DNA of 22,746 nt from JALOOE01 sp964423545 (GTDB lineage Bacteria; Chloroflexota; Anaerolineae; CG2-30-64-16): contig CAYRFV010000057.1 of NCBI GenBank assembly GCA_964423545.1, positions 1 to 22,746 on the forward strand, given 5' to 3'. The position numbers and the translations under genes are program-made. The notes under the pieces were generated by a model, which worked only from the letters and a program-made list of their open reading frames with translations, did not search any database and was not told where the DNA came from. Shown here piece after piece: positions 1 to 8,080 of the stretch (position 1 is its first letter; every line of letters begins with the position of its first letter).

Positions 1-1
1 C

Positions 2-610
2 GCCGTGCTGCTCCCCAAGGTAGGCTCTCCCGAGGAGGTCCGCTTCGCTGCCTGGACTCTCGCACGGTTCGAGGAGATTCACGGCCTAGCGAACGGCGGC
101 ATCCGGTTGATGTGCATGATCGAATCGGTGGCAGGGGTGCTGGAGGCAGCAAGGATCGCCGCCTGCGATGCGCGGGTGACGGCGCTGGTCTTTGGCGCTG
201 CCGACTACTGCGCCGAGGTTGGCTGCACGGTCACGGCGGAAAGCGACCCCCTCCTTCCGGCACGGTGGCAGATCGTGCTTGCCTGCCGCGCAGCAGGAAT
301 CGATGCGATCGATGCGCCGCACATGCGCCTGGACGATCCCGACGGTCTCGAGCGCGGCTGCCGGCACGCGCGCCAGCTCGGCTTCGACGGCAAGTCGGCG
401 ATCCACCCTCGCCAGATCGAGGCGATCAACAGCGCTTTCACGCCCTCTCCCGACCAGGTCGCCTGGGCTGAGCGGGTGCTGGCCGTGTTGCAGGGCGGAG
501 ACCAGGCGCCGCTCGGAGCCGCACTGCTCGATGGACAGCTCATCGAGGCTCCTCACCTGGTGCGGGCGCGCCGGATTCTGGCGCAGATCGACCGGATCGC
601 AGGTCGATGA
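2..610 (+). CDS. HpcH/HpaI aldolase / citrate lyase beta (CitE-like) family protein, 5' truncated
   Basis: The gene enters from outside the window; the frame is open from base 2 and stops with TGA at 608-610, leaving about 202 residues. The family is Mg-dependent C-C lyases on a TIM-barrel fold, including citrate lyase beta, malyl-CoA and citramalyl-CoA lyases. Visible family marks are 'LLPKVGSPEEV', the 'MIESVAGVLEA' strand carrying the metal-binding Glu, 'VFGAADYCAEVG' with the second acidic ligand, and the C-terminal 'GKSAIHPRQIEAIN' segment typical of CitE-like members. The C-terminal lid helix region is present, so only the N-terminal part of the barrel is missing. The stop overlaps the start of the next gene (ATGA), which implies coupled translation. 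Substrate cannot be assigned; a CoA-thioester lyase is likeliest. Confidence 0.85.
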   Translation, partial: AVLLPKVGSPEEVRFAAWTLARFEEIHGLANGGIRLMCMIESVAGVLEAARIAACDARVTALVFGAADYCAEVGCTVTAESDPLLPARWQIVLACRAAGIDAIDAPHMRLDDPDGLERGCRHARQLGFDGKSAIHPRQIEAINSAFTPSPDQVAWAERVLAVLQGGDQAPLGAALLDGQLIEAPHLVRARRILAQIDRIAGR

Positions 611-1356
611 CCGATCTTCGTCGTCCCATCGCTGCCGCCCTGGATGTGCTCACCTGCGAGTACGCCTTCTATTGGCATCTTCGCGGACATGCACCAGTTC
701 TGCGCTGCACCCGCGAGGTGTTTCCCTCCGCATCGATCATCAAAGTGCCGATCCTCTATGCCTGGGCGGCATTGGAGCGAGCCGGAGAGGTGGACCGCGC
801 CGAGGTCTGCGACATGAATGCGGAGGCGCCAGTTCAGGGCGCGGGCCTGTCATGGCTGCTCCGGGTGCGGCGGTTGCCGTACGCCGACATTCTGTTGCTG
901 ATGATCGCCCTCTCCGACAACCTGTGCACCAATCTGGTCATCCGTCGCATCGGCATCGAGCGACTGGCGCAGGTCTTTCGCGAACAGCTCGGCCTCACTG
1001 GGACATGGATCCAGCGCAAGCTCATGGACTACGAAGCACGCAGCCGCGGGCTGGACAACTGGGTCTCGGCGCAAGACTGCATTCGTCTCTTTCGCGTGCG
1101 CGACGGGCTGGACACTGCGGAGAGAGCGTGGATCGATCCGATGCTGCTGGCCTGCGTCGACGGCGCACTGTGGCTACGCAATGTGCCACGCGATACCATC
1201 AGCTTCCACCACAAGACCGGTTCGATGGAGGGTGTCCTACACGACTGGGGCTACACTGAGGAGGTCGACCTCTTCCTGCTGACCTGCAACGTGCGCGACG
1301 AGAGCGAAGTCTATCGCGCATTGGATACCCTGGGTCCGCTCCTGCTGCACCCGTAG
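607..1356 (+). CDS. Class A beta-lactamase-related serine hydrolase
   Basis: A 249-residue protein of the serine beta-lactamase / penicillin-binding-protein fold. The three active-site motifs are in order and correctly spaced: SxxK as S43-I-I-K46, SDN as S103-D104-N105, and KTG as K203-T204-G205. A 'DYEARSRGLDN' stretch near residue 141 occupies the omega-loop position and supplies a Glu. No signal peptide is visible, which is unusual for a true beta-lactamase and suggests a cytosolic hydrolase acting on an amide or ester rather than antibiotic resistance. The ATG lies in an ATGA overlap with the CitE-like gene and has no clear Shine-Dalgarno, so it is probably translated by coupling. Whether it hydrolyses beta-lactams cannot be told from sequence. 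Confidence 0.85.
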   Translation: MTDLRRPIAAALDVLTCEYAFYWHLRGHAPVLRCTREVFPSASIIKVPILYAWAALERAGEVDRAEVCDMNAEAPVQGAGLSWLLRVRRLPYADILLLMIALSDNLCTNLVIRRIGIERLAQVFREQLGLTGTWIQRKLMDYEARSRGLDNWVSAQDCIRLFRVRDGLDTAERAWIDPMLLACVDGALWLRNVPRDTISFHHKTGSMEGVLHDWGYTEEVDLFLLTCNVRDESEVYRALDTLGPLLLHP

Positions 1357-1505
1357 TTTTCGCCATTTCTCGTCAAGAATCCCTCGTTACTCCGCCGCCT
1401 TTTTTACGTCTTCGTATATGGCCATTGCTATAGAGCGATTGGGTTGATCCAGGCCGCCTCTGGGCGGATCGCGGCTGCTTTGGGCCAACCCTGCGGAGGC
1501 ACGAA

Positions 1506-3343
1506 ATGGGACGTCCTTCCCGGCGGCATGGCGTGCTGCCCCTCATCTGCGCCATCATCCTGATTCTGCTGATCGCCCAACCGCACGCCTCTCAAGCCGT
1601 CGCGGCTCCTCCCGGCACTGCGGCTTTCGGGCCGGTGCTCTACCTGCTCAGTCCAAATCCGGGTCAAGCCGGGCTGCTGCCTGCTCTGCCCGTCACCGTC
1701 CATGCGAGACTCCTCAATCATCCGGCGGATCGCCTCATCGCCAGCGGTGACGCGACATCCGCCGATCAGATTGCAGCGCTCGGCATCGACTTTCGTGTGC
1801 TCGATGCTGACACGGGCGGCAAGGTTTACTACTTCGTCGACGCAACCGCAGGGAAATCCAGCCGCCTGGCTGAGAACTTCGGCACGATCGTCTACAGCGA
1901 TCCACTTCAACTGCTGCTGGCGGCGCAGCAAGCCGACGAGGCGGCTCTGATCGACACACTGCCTGCCGCCGGCGTTCCGATCGCCCTGCTGAACGCCGAC
2001 GCGATCGTGACAGGCGACCAGGGAGATGCGTCGAGAGCCGCCGTGGTGGGTTCGCCCGCCGATCCCGTCATTGAGACGCTGCTGTCGCAGGTAAGCGAAA
2101 CGCGCATCCACGACTTGATCGCTGACTTGAGCGGCGCTCGGGCTGCGCTCATCGAGGGTTCGGATGTCACGATCCCCACCCGCTACTCCTTTTCCGCGGC
2201 GATTGCCAACGCCGAAGCGTATGTGCGGCAGCATTACACATCTCTCGGCCTGACGCCGCGCACCGTCCCATGGACCTACGGCGCCTACAGCGGGCGGAAC
2301 ATCATCGTCGACCTGCCGGGCGTTGTTCATCCGGAGCGCATCTGGCTGATCGGCGGTCACCTCGACAGCACGTCGAACGCGCCGCTCAGCCTCGCTCCCG
2401 GCGCCGACGACAACGCCACCGGCACTGCGACGACGCTGGCGCTGGTTGAGATCCTCCGGACCCAACGCTTCGCAGACACCATTCGCTTCGTCCATTTCAC
2501 GGGCGAGGAGCAAGGGATGTGGGGCAGCAAGGCGTACGCCCGCGATCTCAAACTGTCGGGCGCACAGGTGATGGGTTATGTCAATATTGATATGATCGGC
2601 TGGGATGGCGATGGCGACCGGACGGTTGAACTGCACGCGGGCACGGCCGGTGCGTCGGTCACACTGGCAAGCGCCTTCGTCGCGGCAAATCAGCGCTATG
2701 ACCTCGGCCTGCGTCTGGAGCTCAAACAGCACACGGCCAGCCGTTTCTCGGATCATTCATCCTTCTGGGATCAGGGCTTCCCTGCCTTCATGACGTTGGA
2801 GAACTTCTTCGACGACGCGATCCCTCGTGACCGCAATCCCTGGTATCACACGACCGGTGACGTGCTCAGCCGCGTCGATCTCAGCTATGTCGCCCGCTCA
2901 GCGCGGGCCGCCCTGGTCACCGTCTCCGAGGCAGCCAGCATCATCACGGGCCCGTTGCCCAGCCCGACGGCCACGCCGACGGCGACGGCGACTCAGCCGG
3001 CGACCGCNNNNNNNNNNNNNNNNNNNNNNNNNNNNNNNNNNNNNNNNNNNNNNNNNNNNNNNNNNNNNNNNNNNNNNNNNNNNNNNNNNNNNNNNNNNNN
3101 NNNNNNNCCGCCTACCGCGGCCGCACCATCCAGGTCCGCTTCGGCGTCTACAACGACGGCAATGGCCTGCCATCCAGCCTCTACCTCGATGACGTCTCCC
3201 TCGATGCCTGCCCACCCAACCCCGCCTCCCCCACCCCAACGCGAAGCGAGATCCCGATCCGGGGCGTTCAGCCCTGGCCAACGCTATCCAAAGTGGTGTT
3301 GCCGATGCTGCTCGCATCGGCGCCATCTGACAATCCGCAGTAG
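1506..3343 (+). CDS. Secreted M28-family zinc aminopeptidase with Pro/Thr linker and C-terminal domain (interrupted by gap)
   Basis: Basic N-terminus then a hydrophobic stretch (residues about 10-33) form a Sec signal or signal anchor. A poorly conserved N-terminal region (about 40-220) precedes the M28 catalytic domain (about 225-480). Zinc and catalytic motifs are visible: GGHLDS with H285, GADDN with D301/D302, GEEQG with E334 (catalytic base) and E335, NIDMIG with D362, and WYHTT with H448. The family cleaves N-terminal residues from peptides using two zinc ions. After residue 482 comes a low-complexity Pro/Thr linker that runs into 100 N (3008-3107). Past the gap, sensible coding is in a different frame from 3110: 'RFGVYNDGNGLPSSLYLDDV', typical of a C-terminal binding module in secreted Chloroflexi proteins, ending at TAG 3341-3343. 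That the two sides are one gene is inferred. RBS GGAGG at 1495-1499 supports the ATG. Confidence 0.82.
3008..3107. other. Assembly gap (100 N)
   Basis: Exactly 100 N, the conventional placeholder for a scaffold join of unknown size. It sits in the Pro/Thr-rich linker of the M28 peptidase, a repetitive stretch that short reads assemble poorly. The reading frame on the right flank differs from that on the left, so the true gap length is not 100 modulo 3. Any translation straight through the N's gives a spurious C-terminus. Confidence 0.97.
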
Positions 3344-3376
3344 TCATTTGCCAAGCTGATTCATCCGTTCTATGAT

Positions 3377-6300
3377 GTGGATGTGGCTTGCACCCATCTC
3401 GAAGTTCATTCCCATTTCACACTGCTCGGCGGCACCGCGAGCGTAGCCCAACTCGCCGATCGCGCCGCCGCCGACGGCCTCAGCCACCTGGCGCTGACGG
3501 ATACCAATGCGCTGTACGGTGTGGTGGCGTTCACGCGCGCCTGCCGCGGGAAAGGTGTTCAGCCGGTCATCGGCATGACGGTCACCGTGAGTGCGCCGCA
3601 ATCCGCTTCCCGCTTACCGCAAGAGAAGGAGACGGGCGCCGCCAGCCCCGAACGAGCAGGCCATCTCGTGCTGTTGGCCACCGGACCGGACGGCTATCGC
3701 TCCCTCTGTCGCCTATCATCGCTGATCCAGGGCCATCCGAACCGTGAGATTCTGGCTCGTCGCGGTCTCTCCTGGGATGACCTGGCGGCTCACCGGGAAG
3801 GCCTGATCTGCCTGAGCGGCGGAAGGCGGGGATGGATCGAGCGCCGCCTGCGCAGCGGGGACGTGGCAGGGGCGCAGGCCTATGCCGGCCGGCTGGCTGG
3901 AATCTACGATGACTATGCCTGCCTGACGCTGGAGATTCACACGGCAGAAGACTACACGATCGCATCCGAGATCGCCGCGCTGGGCCAACGGCTGGGCCTG
4001 CCGACCGTTGCGGTTGCACCGGTCTACTGCCTGAATCCGGATGAGGTCTCCAGGCTCCACCTCCTGGCGGCGATTCGGGAGAACCGGCCGCTGGCTGCAC
4101 CGGAAGATGCTGCTGAAGCTTTCTCCGATACAGAGGTCGATGCCGGCGTCGTGCTGGACCGAGCAGCAAACCCTGCGCGAAGCCGGACTCCGGTCGCGGC
4201 CGAGACGGTCCGGGCTGCGTCGCCTCCCGCGTGGCGGGGCAGCCGGCCGGACGGCGATGTCGAGCTGCACTGGCTGAGCCCCGAGCAGATGGCGTCCCGC
4301 TTCGCGTCCTTTCCGGAGGCGGTGACGCGCTCGGGCGAGATTGCCTCGCGTTGCGGCGCGGCGCTGCCTGATGGCAAGCCCATCTGGCCGGCGCTCAAGC
4401 TATCCGCAGGCGAGAGTCCCGATCAAGCACTGGCACACCTTGCTGCGACCGGACTCCGGTTGCGGTGCGCGCCGGAGCATGGAGACAGAAGACCGGCGCC
4501 GGCAGACACGGCGCCGGAACTCGAGGAGAGCCGTCAGGTCCCGTCGACCGGCGGCCAGCGGACGGACGCCAGTTCGGCGACACCAAGCCTCCCTCTTTCG
4601 GCTACGGAGCGTCTTAGCCTGGAGCTGGCGGCCATCGCGGCGCACGGGTATGCGCCGCTCTTCCTGGTGGTCGCGGACGCCGTCCGCTTCGCGCGCGCTC
4701 GCGGCATCCCGGTCAGCACGCGCGGCAGCGTAGCCAACTCGCTCGTGGCCTACTGCACCGGCATCACCACGGTCGATCCGATCCAGCACGGCCTGCTCTT
4801 CGAGCGCTTCCTGAACCCGGCGCGCACCAATCCGCCCGACATCGATCTAGACTTCTGCAGCCGCCGGCGGGACGAGGTGCTGCACTACTTGCGAGACGTC
4901 TACGGCCCGGAACACGTCGCGCTGGTCTGCACCGTCAGCACGATGCGCCCTCAGTCGGCTGTGCGCGAGACCGGCAAGGCCTATGGTCTCGACGAGGAGG
5001 AGATTGGCCGCATCGTCTCTCTCCTCCCGCGCCACTGGCATCCAGACCCGCGGCGTCGCGACAGGCGCACGATGGAGGATGTCCTGGGTGAGCTGCCCGA
5101 TCCCAGGCTGCGGGAAATCGTGCGTGTGGCCTACAGCCTGGTGGGCCAGCCCGATCACTTGAGCGTCCACCCGGGCGGCGTCATCATCACTCCCGGCGCG
5201 CTGACCGACGTCGTACCCGTGCAGTGGGCGCCCAAGGGCTTCCTGGTCACCCAGTTCGAGCACGGCGACGTAGAGGCTATCGGGCTGCCCAAGATCGACA
5301 TGCTGGGCATTCGGGCCCTCACCGTCCTCTCGGATGCAGCCCAGATGGCGCAGGCGATCGAGCCCGGCTTCAGCCTCGACAGCATTCCGCTTGACGACCC
5401 ACTCACTGCGGAGCTGCTCGAACACGGTGACACGATCGGTGTGTTCCAGTGCGAGTCAGACGGCGCCCAGCGCACGCTGCGCAAGCTGCGCGCACGCAGC
5501 GTGCGCGACTTGGCCGTGGCCAATGCGTTCTTCAAGCCAGGACCGGCCATGGGCGGCATGGCGGACGCCTTCGTGCGCCGCTATCGCGGCCAGGAGCCGG
5601 TGCGCTATCTCCATCCCGCGCTGGAGCCGATCCTGCGCGACACCAAGGGTGTCCTCATCTTCCAGGAACAGGTGCTGCGCGTGGCGCGTGAGGTGGCCGG
5701 CCTGACCTGGGCGGAGGCCGATCAGCTCAGGCGCGGTATGGGGCATTTCGGCGCCGATGAGATGGCGGCGCTACAGGAACGGTTTGAGACCGGCTGTCGT
5801 CGCGCGCCTCCGGCGGGACCCGGCTTCACCCCCTCCCAGACAGCCACCCTCTGGGAGCAGGTCATGTCGTTTGCAGGCTACGGTTTCAACCAGGGTCATG
5901 CCACGGCCTATGCCGATGTGAGCTACCGCTCGGCCTACCTCAAGGCACACTGGCCGGCGCAGTTCCTCTGTGCGCGACTCGCTGACTACGGTGGCTTTCA
6001 CCATCCTGCAGTCTACATGGCTGAGGCGATCAGGCTTGGGCTTGCGGTCATGCCTCCGCACGTGAACTTCAGCGGAGAGGCATTCACCCTGACGACAGGT
6101 GTGCCGCTGAAGTCCGGGGGTCGAAGCGCTCTCGCGCCGTTAGCCTCTAGTCCTGCTGCGGTCCTCTGGATGGGCCTGGGACAGGTGCGCGACCTGCGGC
6201 GGAGCGCGATCGAGGCGCTTGTCGCTGCGCGCGCTCAACGGCCGTTTCGCAGCCTATCCGATCTGCTGCAACGGGTGGAGCTCCAAGCCAGGGAGATCAT

Positions 6301-6874
6301 CCACCTGATCCAGTGCGGCGGGTTCGAAGGCTTGGGCGAGAGCCGATTCTCGCTGCTCAAGGAAGCCGAGGCGATGCGGCGATTCACAGGCAGAGGGCGT
6401 GCAAGATCCGGAGCGCTGCAGATGACGCTGCCGTTCGAAGACGATGTCGCCGCAGCGACAGCCTCAGACGCGCCGGTCTCGGAGGGTGCGCCTCTCGCTG
6501 CAGCATCCCTCGGCCAGTATTGGGCCTGGGAGACGCAGCTCCTGGGCCTGCCGGTCAGCGCCCTGGCAACCCCTCTCGCCCTTGTCGCCGGACGCTTGCC
6601 TGACCACCTTCCCCTTAGGAAAGCACACGAACAGCCTGGGCGGTCGCTAGTCGTGGCAGGCGTGCGCTTACCGGGGTGGACGGGCGGGCAGGGCTTTTTC
6701 CTGAGCGACGGGAGCACCTTCGTGATCGCCAAGGGCGGCAAGGCCCTGCGTGCGCCGCAGCCCTGGCGCCCGCTGCTGATCCGCGGCCGCTGGGCCGGGG
6801 ATGGATGGGGGAGCTTCTGGCTCCAGATCGATCAGATGACGGAAATCGCACCGGATCTACAAGGAGGCGTATGA
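3377..6874 (+). CDS. dnaE2: Error-prone DNA polymerase III alpha subunit (DnaE2/ImuC type)
   Basis: A 1165-residue C-family polymerase alpha subunit, the translesion paralogue used in damage-induced mutagenesis. Order: PHP domain (about 1-240) with 'HSHFTLLGG' and 'LTDTNALYG'; palm with 'STRGSVANSLVAY' and PDIDLDF giving D490 and D492; third catalytic Asp D641 in 'KIDMLG'; then 'NAFFKPGPAMGG', 'IFQEQVLRVA' and 'GYGFNQGHATAYA', helix-hairpin-helix region and a C-terminal OB fold near 1085-1155. The PHP segment that usually reads T-D-H reads T-D-T, so one metal ligand looks lost. Arg/Pro-rich low-complexity insertions near 72-95, 260-292 and 365-408 make it longer than typical DnaE2. The start is GTG at 3377; no strong SD is seen and GTG 3383 is an alternative. 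No imuA or imuB gene adjoins it. Its stop overlaps the next start (ATGA). Confidence 0.9.
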   Translation: MDVACTHLEVHSHFTLLGGTASVAQLADRAAADGLSHLALTDTNALYGVVAFTRACRGKGVQPVIGMTVTVSAPQSASRLPQEKETGAASPERAGHLVLLATGPDGYRSLCRLSSLIQGHPNREILARRGLSWDDLAAHREGLICLSGGRRGWIERRLRSGDVAGAQAYAGRLAGIYDDYACLTLEIHTAEDYTIASEIAALGQRLGLPTVAVAPVYCLNPDEVSRLHLLAAIRENRPLAAPEDAAEAFSDTEVDAGVVLDRAANPARSRTPVAAETVRAASPPAWRGSRPDGDVELHWLSPEQMASRFASFPEAVTRSGEIASRCGAALPDGKPIWPALKLSAGESPDQALAHLAATGLRLRCAPEHGDRRPAPADTAPELEESRQVPSTGGQRTDASSATPSLPLSATERLSLELAAIAAHGYAPLFLVVADAVRFARARGIPVSTRGSVANSLVAYCTGITTVDPIQHGLLFERFLNPARTNPPDIDLDFCSRRRDEVLHYLRDVYGPEHVALVCTVSTMRPQSAVRETGKAYGLDEEEIGRIVSLLPRHWHPDPRRRDRRTMEDVLGELPDPRLREIVRVAYSLVGQPDHLSVHPGGVIITPGALTDVVPVQWAPKGFLVTQFEHGDVEAIGLPKIDMLGIRALTVLSDAAQMAQAIEPGFSLDSIPLDDPLTAELLEHGDTIGVFQCESDGAQRTLRKLRARSVRDLAVANAFFKPGPAMGGMADAFVRRYRGQEPVRYLHPALEPILRDTKGVLIFQEQVLRVAREVAGLTWAEADQLRRGMGHFGADEMAALQERFETGCRRAPPAGPGFTPSQTATLWEQVMSFAGYGFNQGHATAYADVSYRSAYLKAHWPAQFLCARLADYGGFHHPAVYMAEAIRLGLAVMPPHVNFSGEAFTLTTGVPLKSGGRSALAPLASSPAAVLWMGLGQVRDLRRSAIEALVAARAQRPFRSLSDLLQRVELQAREIIHLIQCGGFEGLGESRFSLLKEAEAMRRFTGRGRARSGALQMTLPFEDDVAAATASDAPVSEGAPLAAASLGQYWAWETQLLGLPVSALATPLALVAGRLPDHLPLRKAHEQPGRSLVVAGVRLPGWTGGQGFFLSDGSTFVIAKGGKALRAPQPWRPLLIRGRWAGDGWGSFWLQIDQMTEIAPDLQGGV
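6861..6867 (+). promoter_or_regulatory. Ribosome binding site AAGGAGG deciding the start of the 6871 gene
   Basis: AAGGAGG lies inside the last codons of dnaE2, three bases before ATG 6871, which itself overlaps the dnaE2 TGA. It supports 6871 over an upstream in-frame ATG at 6676, which would add 65 residues without family similarity. Confidence 0.75.
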
Positions 6875-8019
6875 AGATCACGAACATCGAGCCGTTCCCC
6901 GTCTGGAACGGTTCACGCAACTTCTTCTTCGTCGTCATCGACACCGATGAGGGCATCTCTGGCGTCGGCGAAGCAGGCCTGACGGGCCGCGAGCTGGCCG
7001 TCAGCGGCGCGATCGAGCACTTCCGGCCGCTTCTGATCGGGCAGAATCCGATGCAGACGGAGCACATCTGGCAGATGCTCTTCAGAGGTGGCTTCTTCCC
7101 TGCTGAACGCATCCTCTCGGCAGCGATTTCCGCGATCGACATCGCGCTGTGGGATATCAAGGGCAAAGCGTTGGGAGCGCCGATCTACGACTTGTTGGGG
7201 GGCCGAGTGCGCGAGAAGGTCCTTCTCTACCCCCACAACCCGGATACGACGACCATTCCGCGACTCGCCGAATCGTGTCTGAAGACCCAGGCAGCCGGAT
7301 GGAAGTTCGTTCGCTGGGGCCTTCCGCAGGAAGGCAGCGTGCTGGAGCCGCGACGCTCGGTGCGGCTGGCAGTGCAACAGATGCAGGCGGTGCGCGAGGC
7401 CGTCGGCGACGAAATGGAGATCATTCTCGACGTGCACACGCGTCTCGATCTGCCGGACGCCGTCACCCTCTGCCGCGAGCTGGAGCCACTGCGGCCGTTC
7501 TTCATCGAGGATCCGCTGCGGTCGGAGAACCCGGACTCCTTCAAAACGCTGCGAGCACGCACCGCCGCACCGTTGGCTGCGGGCGAGCAGTTCAGCTCGA
7601 AGTGGGAGTTTCGCCAACTCATCGAAGAGGAGTGGATCGATTACGCCCGCATCGACCTGTGCATCGCAGGCGGGTTCACCGAGGCGCGCAAGATCGCCGG
7701 CTGGTCGGAGACACACTACATCAAGCTGGCGACGCATAACCCCCTCGGCCCTGTGTCGACTGCGGCGTGCCTGCACTTGAACCTTGCCAGCCCCAACTTC
7801 GGCGTGCAGGAGTGGGGCATCCGGGGCGACACGCCGCCTGCGCCCATCCTGCCCGAGATTTTCCCGGTGCAGCTTCAGTGGGCGGAAGGCTATCTGCTGC
7901 CGCCGACCGGCCCCGGCCTCGGCATCGAGTTCGATCGGGAGGCCGCACGCAGACGTCCGTTCCAGATGCGCGAGCTACCGCACCTGCGTCGCGAGGATGG
8001 CTCAGTGACGAATTGGTAA
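6871..8019 (+). CDS. Mandelate racemase / muconate lactonizing enzyme family protein (enolase superfamily), likely sugar-acid dehydratase
   Basis: A 382-residue protein of full family length. The N-terminal capping domain (about 1-125) includes 'GVGEAGLTGRE' and 'SAIDIALWDIKGKALG'. The barrel domain carries the Mg ligands D187 (LDVHT, with H189 two residues on), E213 (FIEDP) and E239 (AAGEQ), plus a C-terminal base candidate H289 in 'THNPLGPVS'. The D-x-H pair and the HNPLGP motif resemble the mannonate/galactonate/gluconate dehydratase branch, which removes water from aldonic acids to give 2-keto-3-deoxy acids. This class is inferred and the exact substrate is unknown. It is translationally coupled to dnaE2, an odd pairing that may be only positional. 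A second, different enolase-superfamily gene lies at 10717-12036. Confidence 0.88.
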   Translation: MKITNIEPFPVWNGSRNFFFVVIDTDEGISGVGEAGLTGRELAVSGAIEHFRPLLIGQNPMQTEHIWQMLFRGGFFPAERILSAAISAIDIALWDIKGKALGAPIYDLLGGRVREKVLLYPHNPDTTTIPRLAESCLKTQAAGWKFVRWGLPQEGSVLEPRRSVRLAVQQMQAVREAVGDEMEIILDVHTRLDLPDAVTLCRELEPLRPFFIEDPLRSENPDSFKTLRARTAAPLAAGEQFSSKWEFRQLIEEEWIDYARIDLCIAGGFTEARKIAGWSETHYIKLATHNPLGPVSTAACLHLNLASPNFGVQEWGIRGDTPPAPILPEIFPVQLQWAEGYLLPPTGPGLGIEFDREAARRRPFQMRELPHLRREDGSVTNW

Positions 8020-8066
8020 GGGATCGTCGTTCATACCCGCTTCGTGCGCCGGAGCAGCGATCGACG

Positions 8067-8073
8067 AAGGAGG
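8067..8073 (+). promoter_or_regulatory. Ribosome binding site AAGGAGG for GTG start at 8081
   Basis: A full-strength AAGGAGG seven bases upstream of GTG 8081. It fixes this GTG as the start of the basic-tailed protein. Confidence 0.7.
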
Positions 8074-8080
8074 TCAAACA

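Noticed and set aside
192..1259. 355-codon plus-strand open frame overlapping the first two genes
   Set aside because: Its product is Arg/Ser/Pro-rich nonsense, and the two overlapped frames have unmistakable family motifs.
1403..1434. Possible promoter before the M28 gene (TATAGA at 1429-1434 with a T-rich stretch upstream)
   Set aside because: No acceptable -35 hexamer lies at 16-18 bases; the T-run near 1400 gives a spacing of about 20 and a poor match.
1454..1467. Small perfect hairpin CCGCC-TCTG-GGCGG
   Set aside because: Only five base pairs with no T-run, and such short pairs are common by chance in GC-rich DNA.
1428..2756. 442-codon open frame on the minus strand
   Set aside because: It is antisense to the M28 peptidase, whose zinc motifs are clear. 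The predicted protein is Arg/Gln/Gly-rich with no recognisable domain, as expected from GC-rich third-position bias.
6676..6870. Upstream in-frame extension of the enolase-family gene
   Set aside because: The added 65 residues lie within dnaE2, have no family similarity and lack an RBS; ATG 6871 has AAGGAGG.
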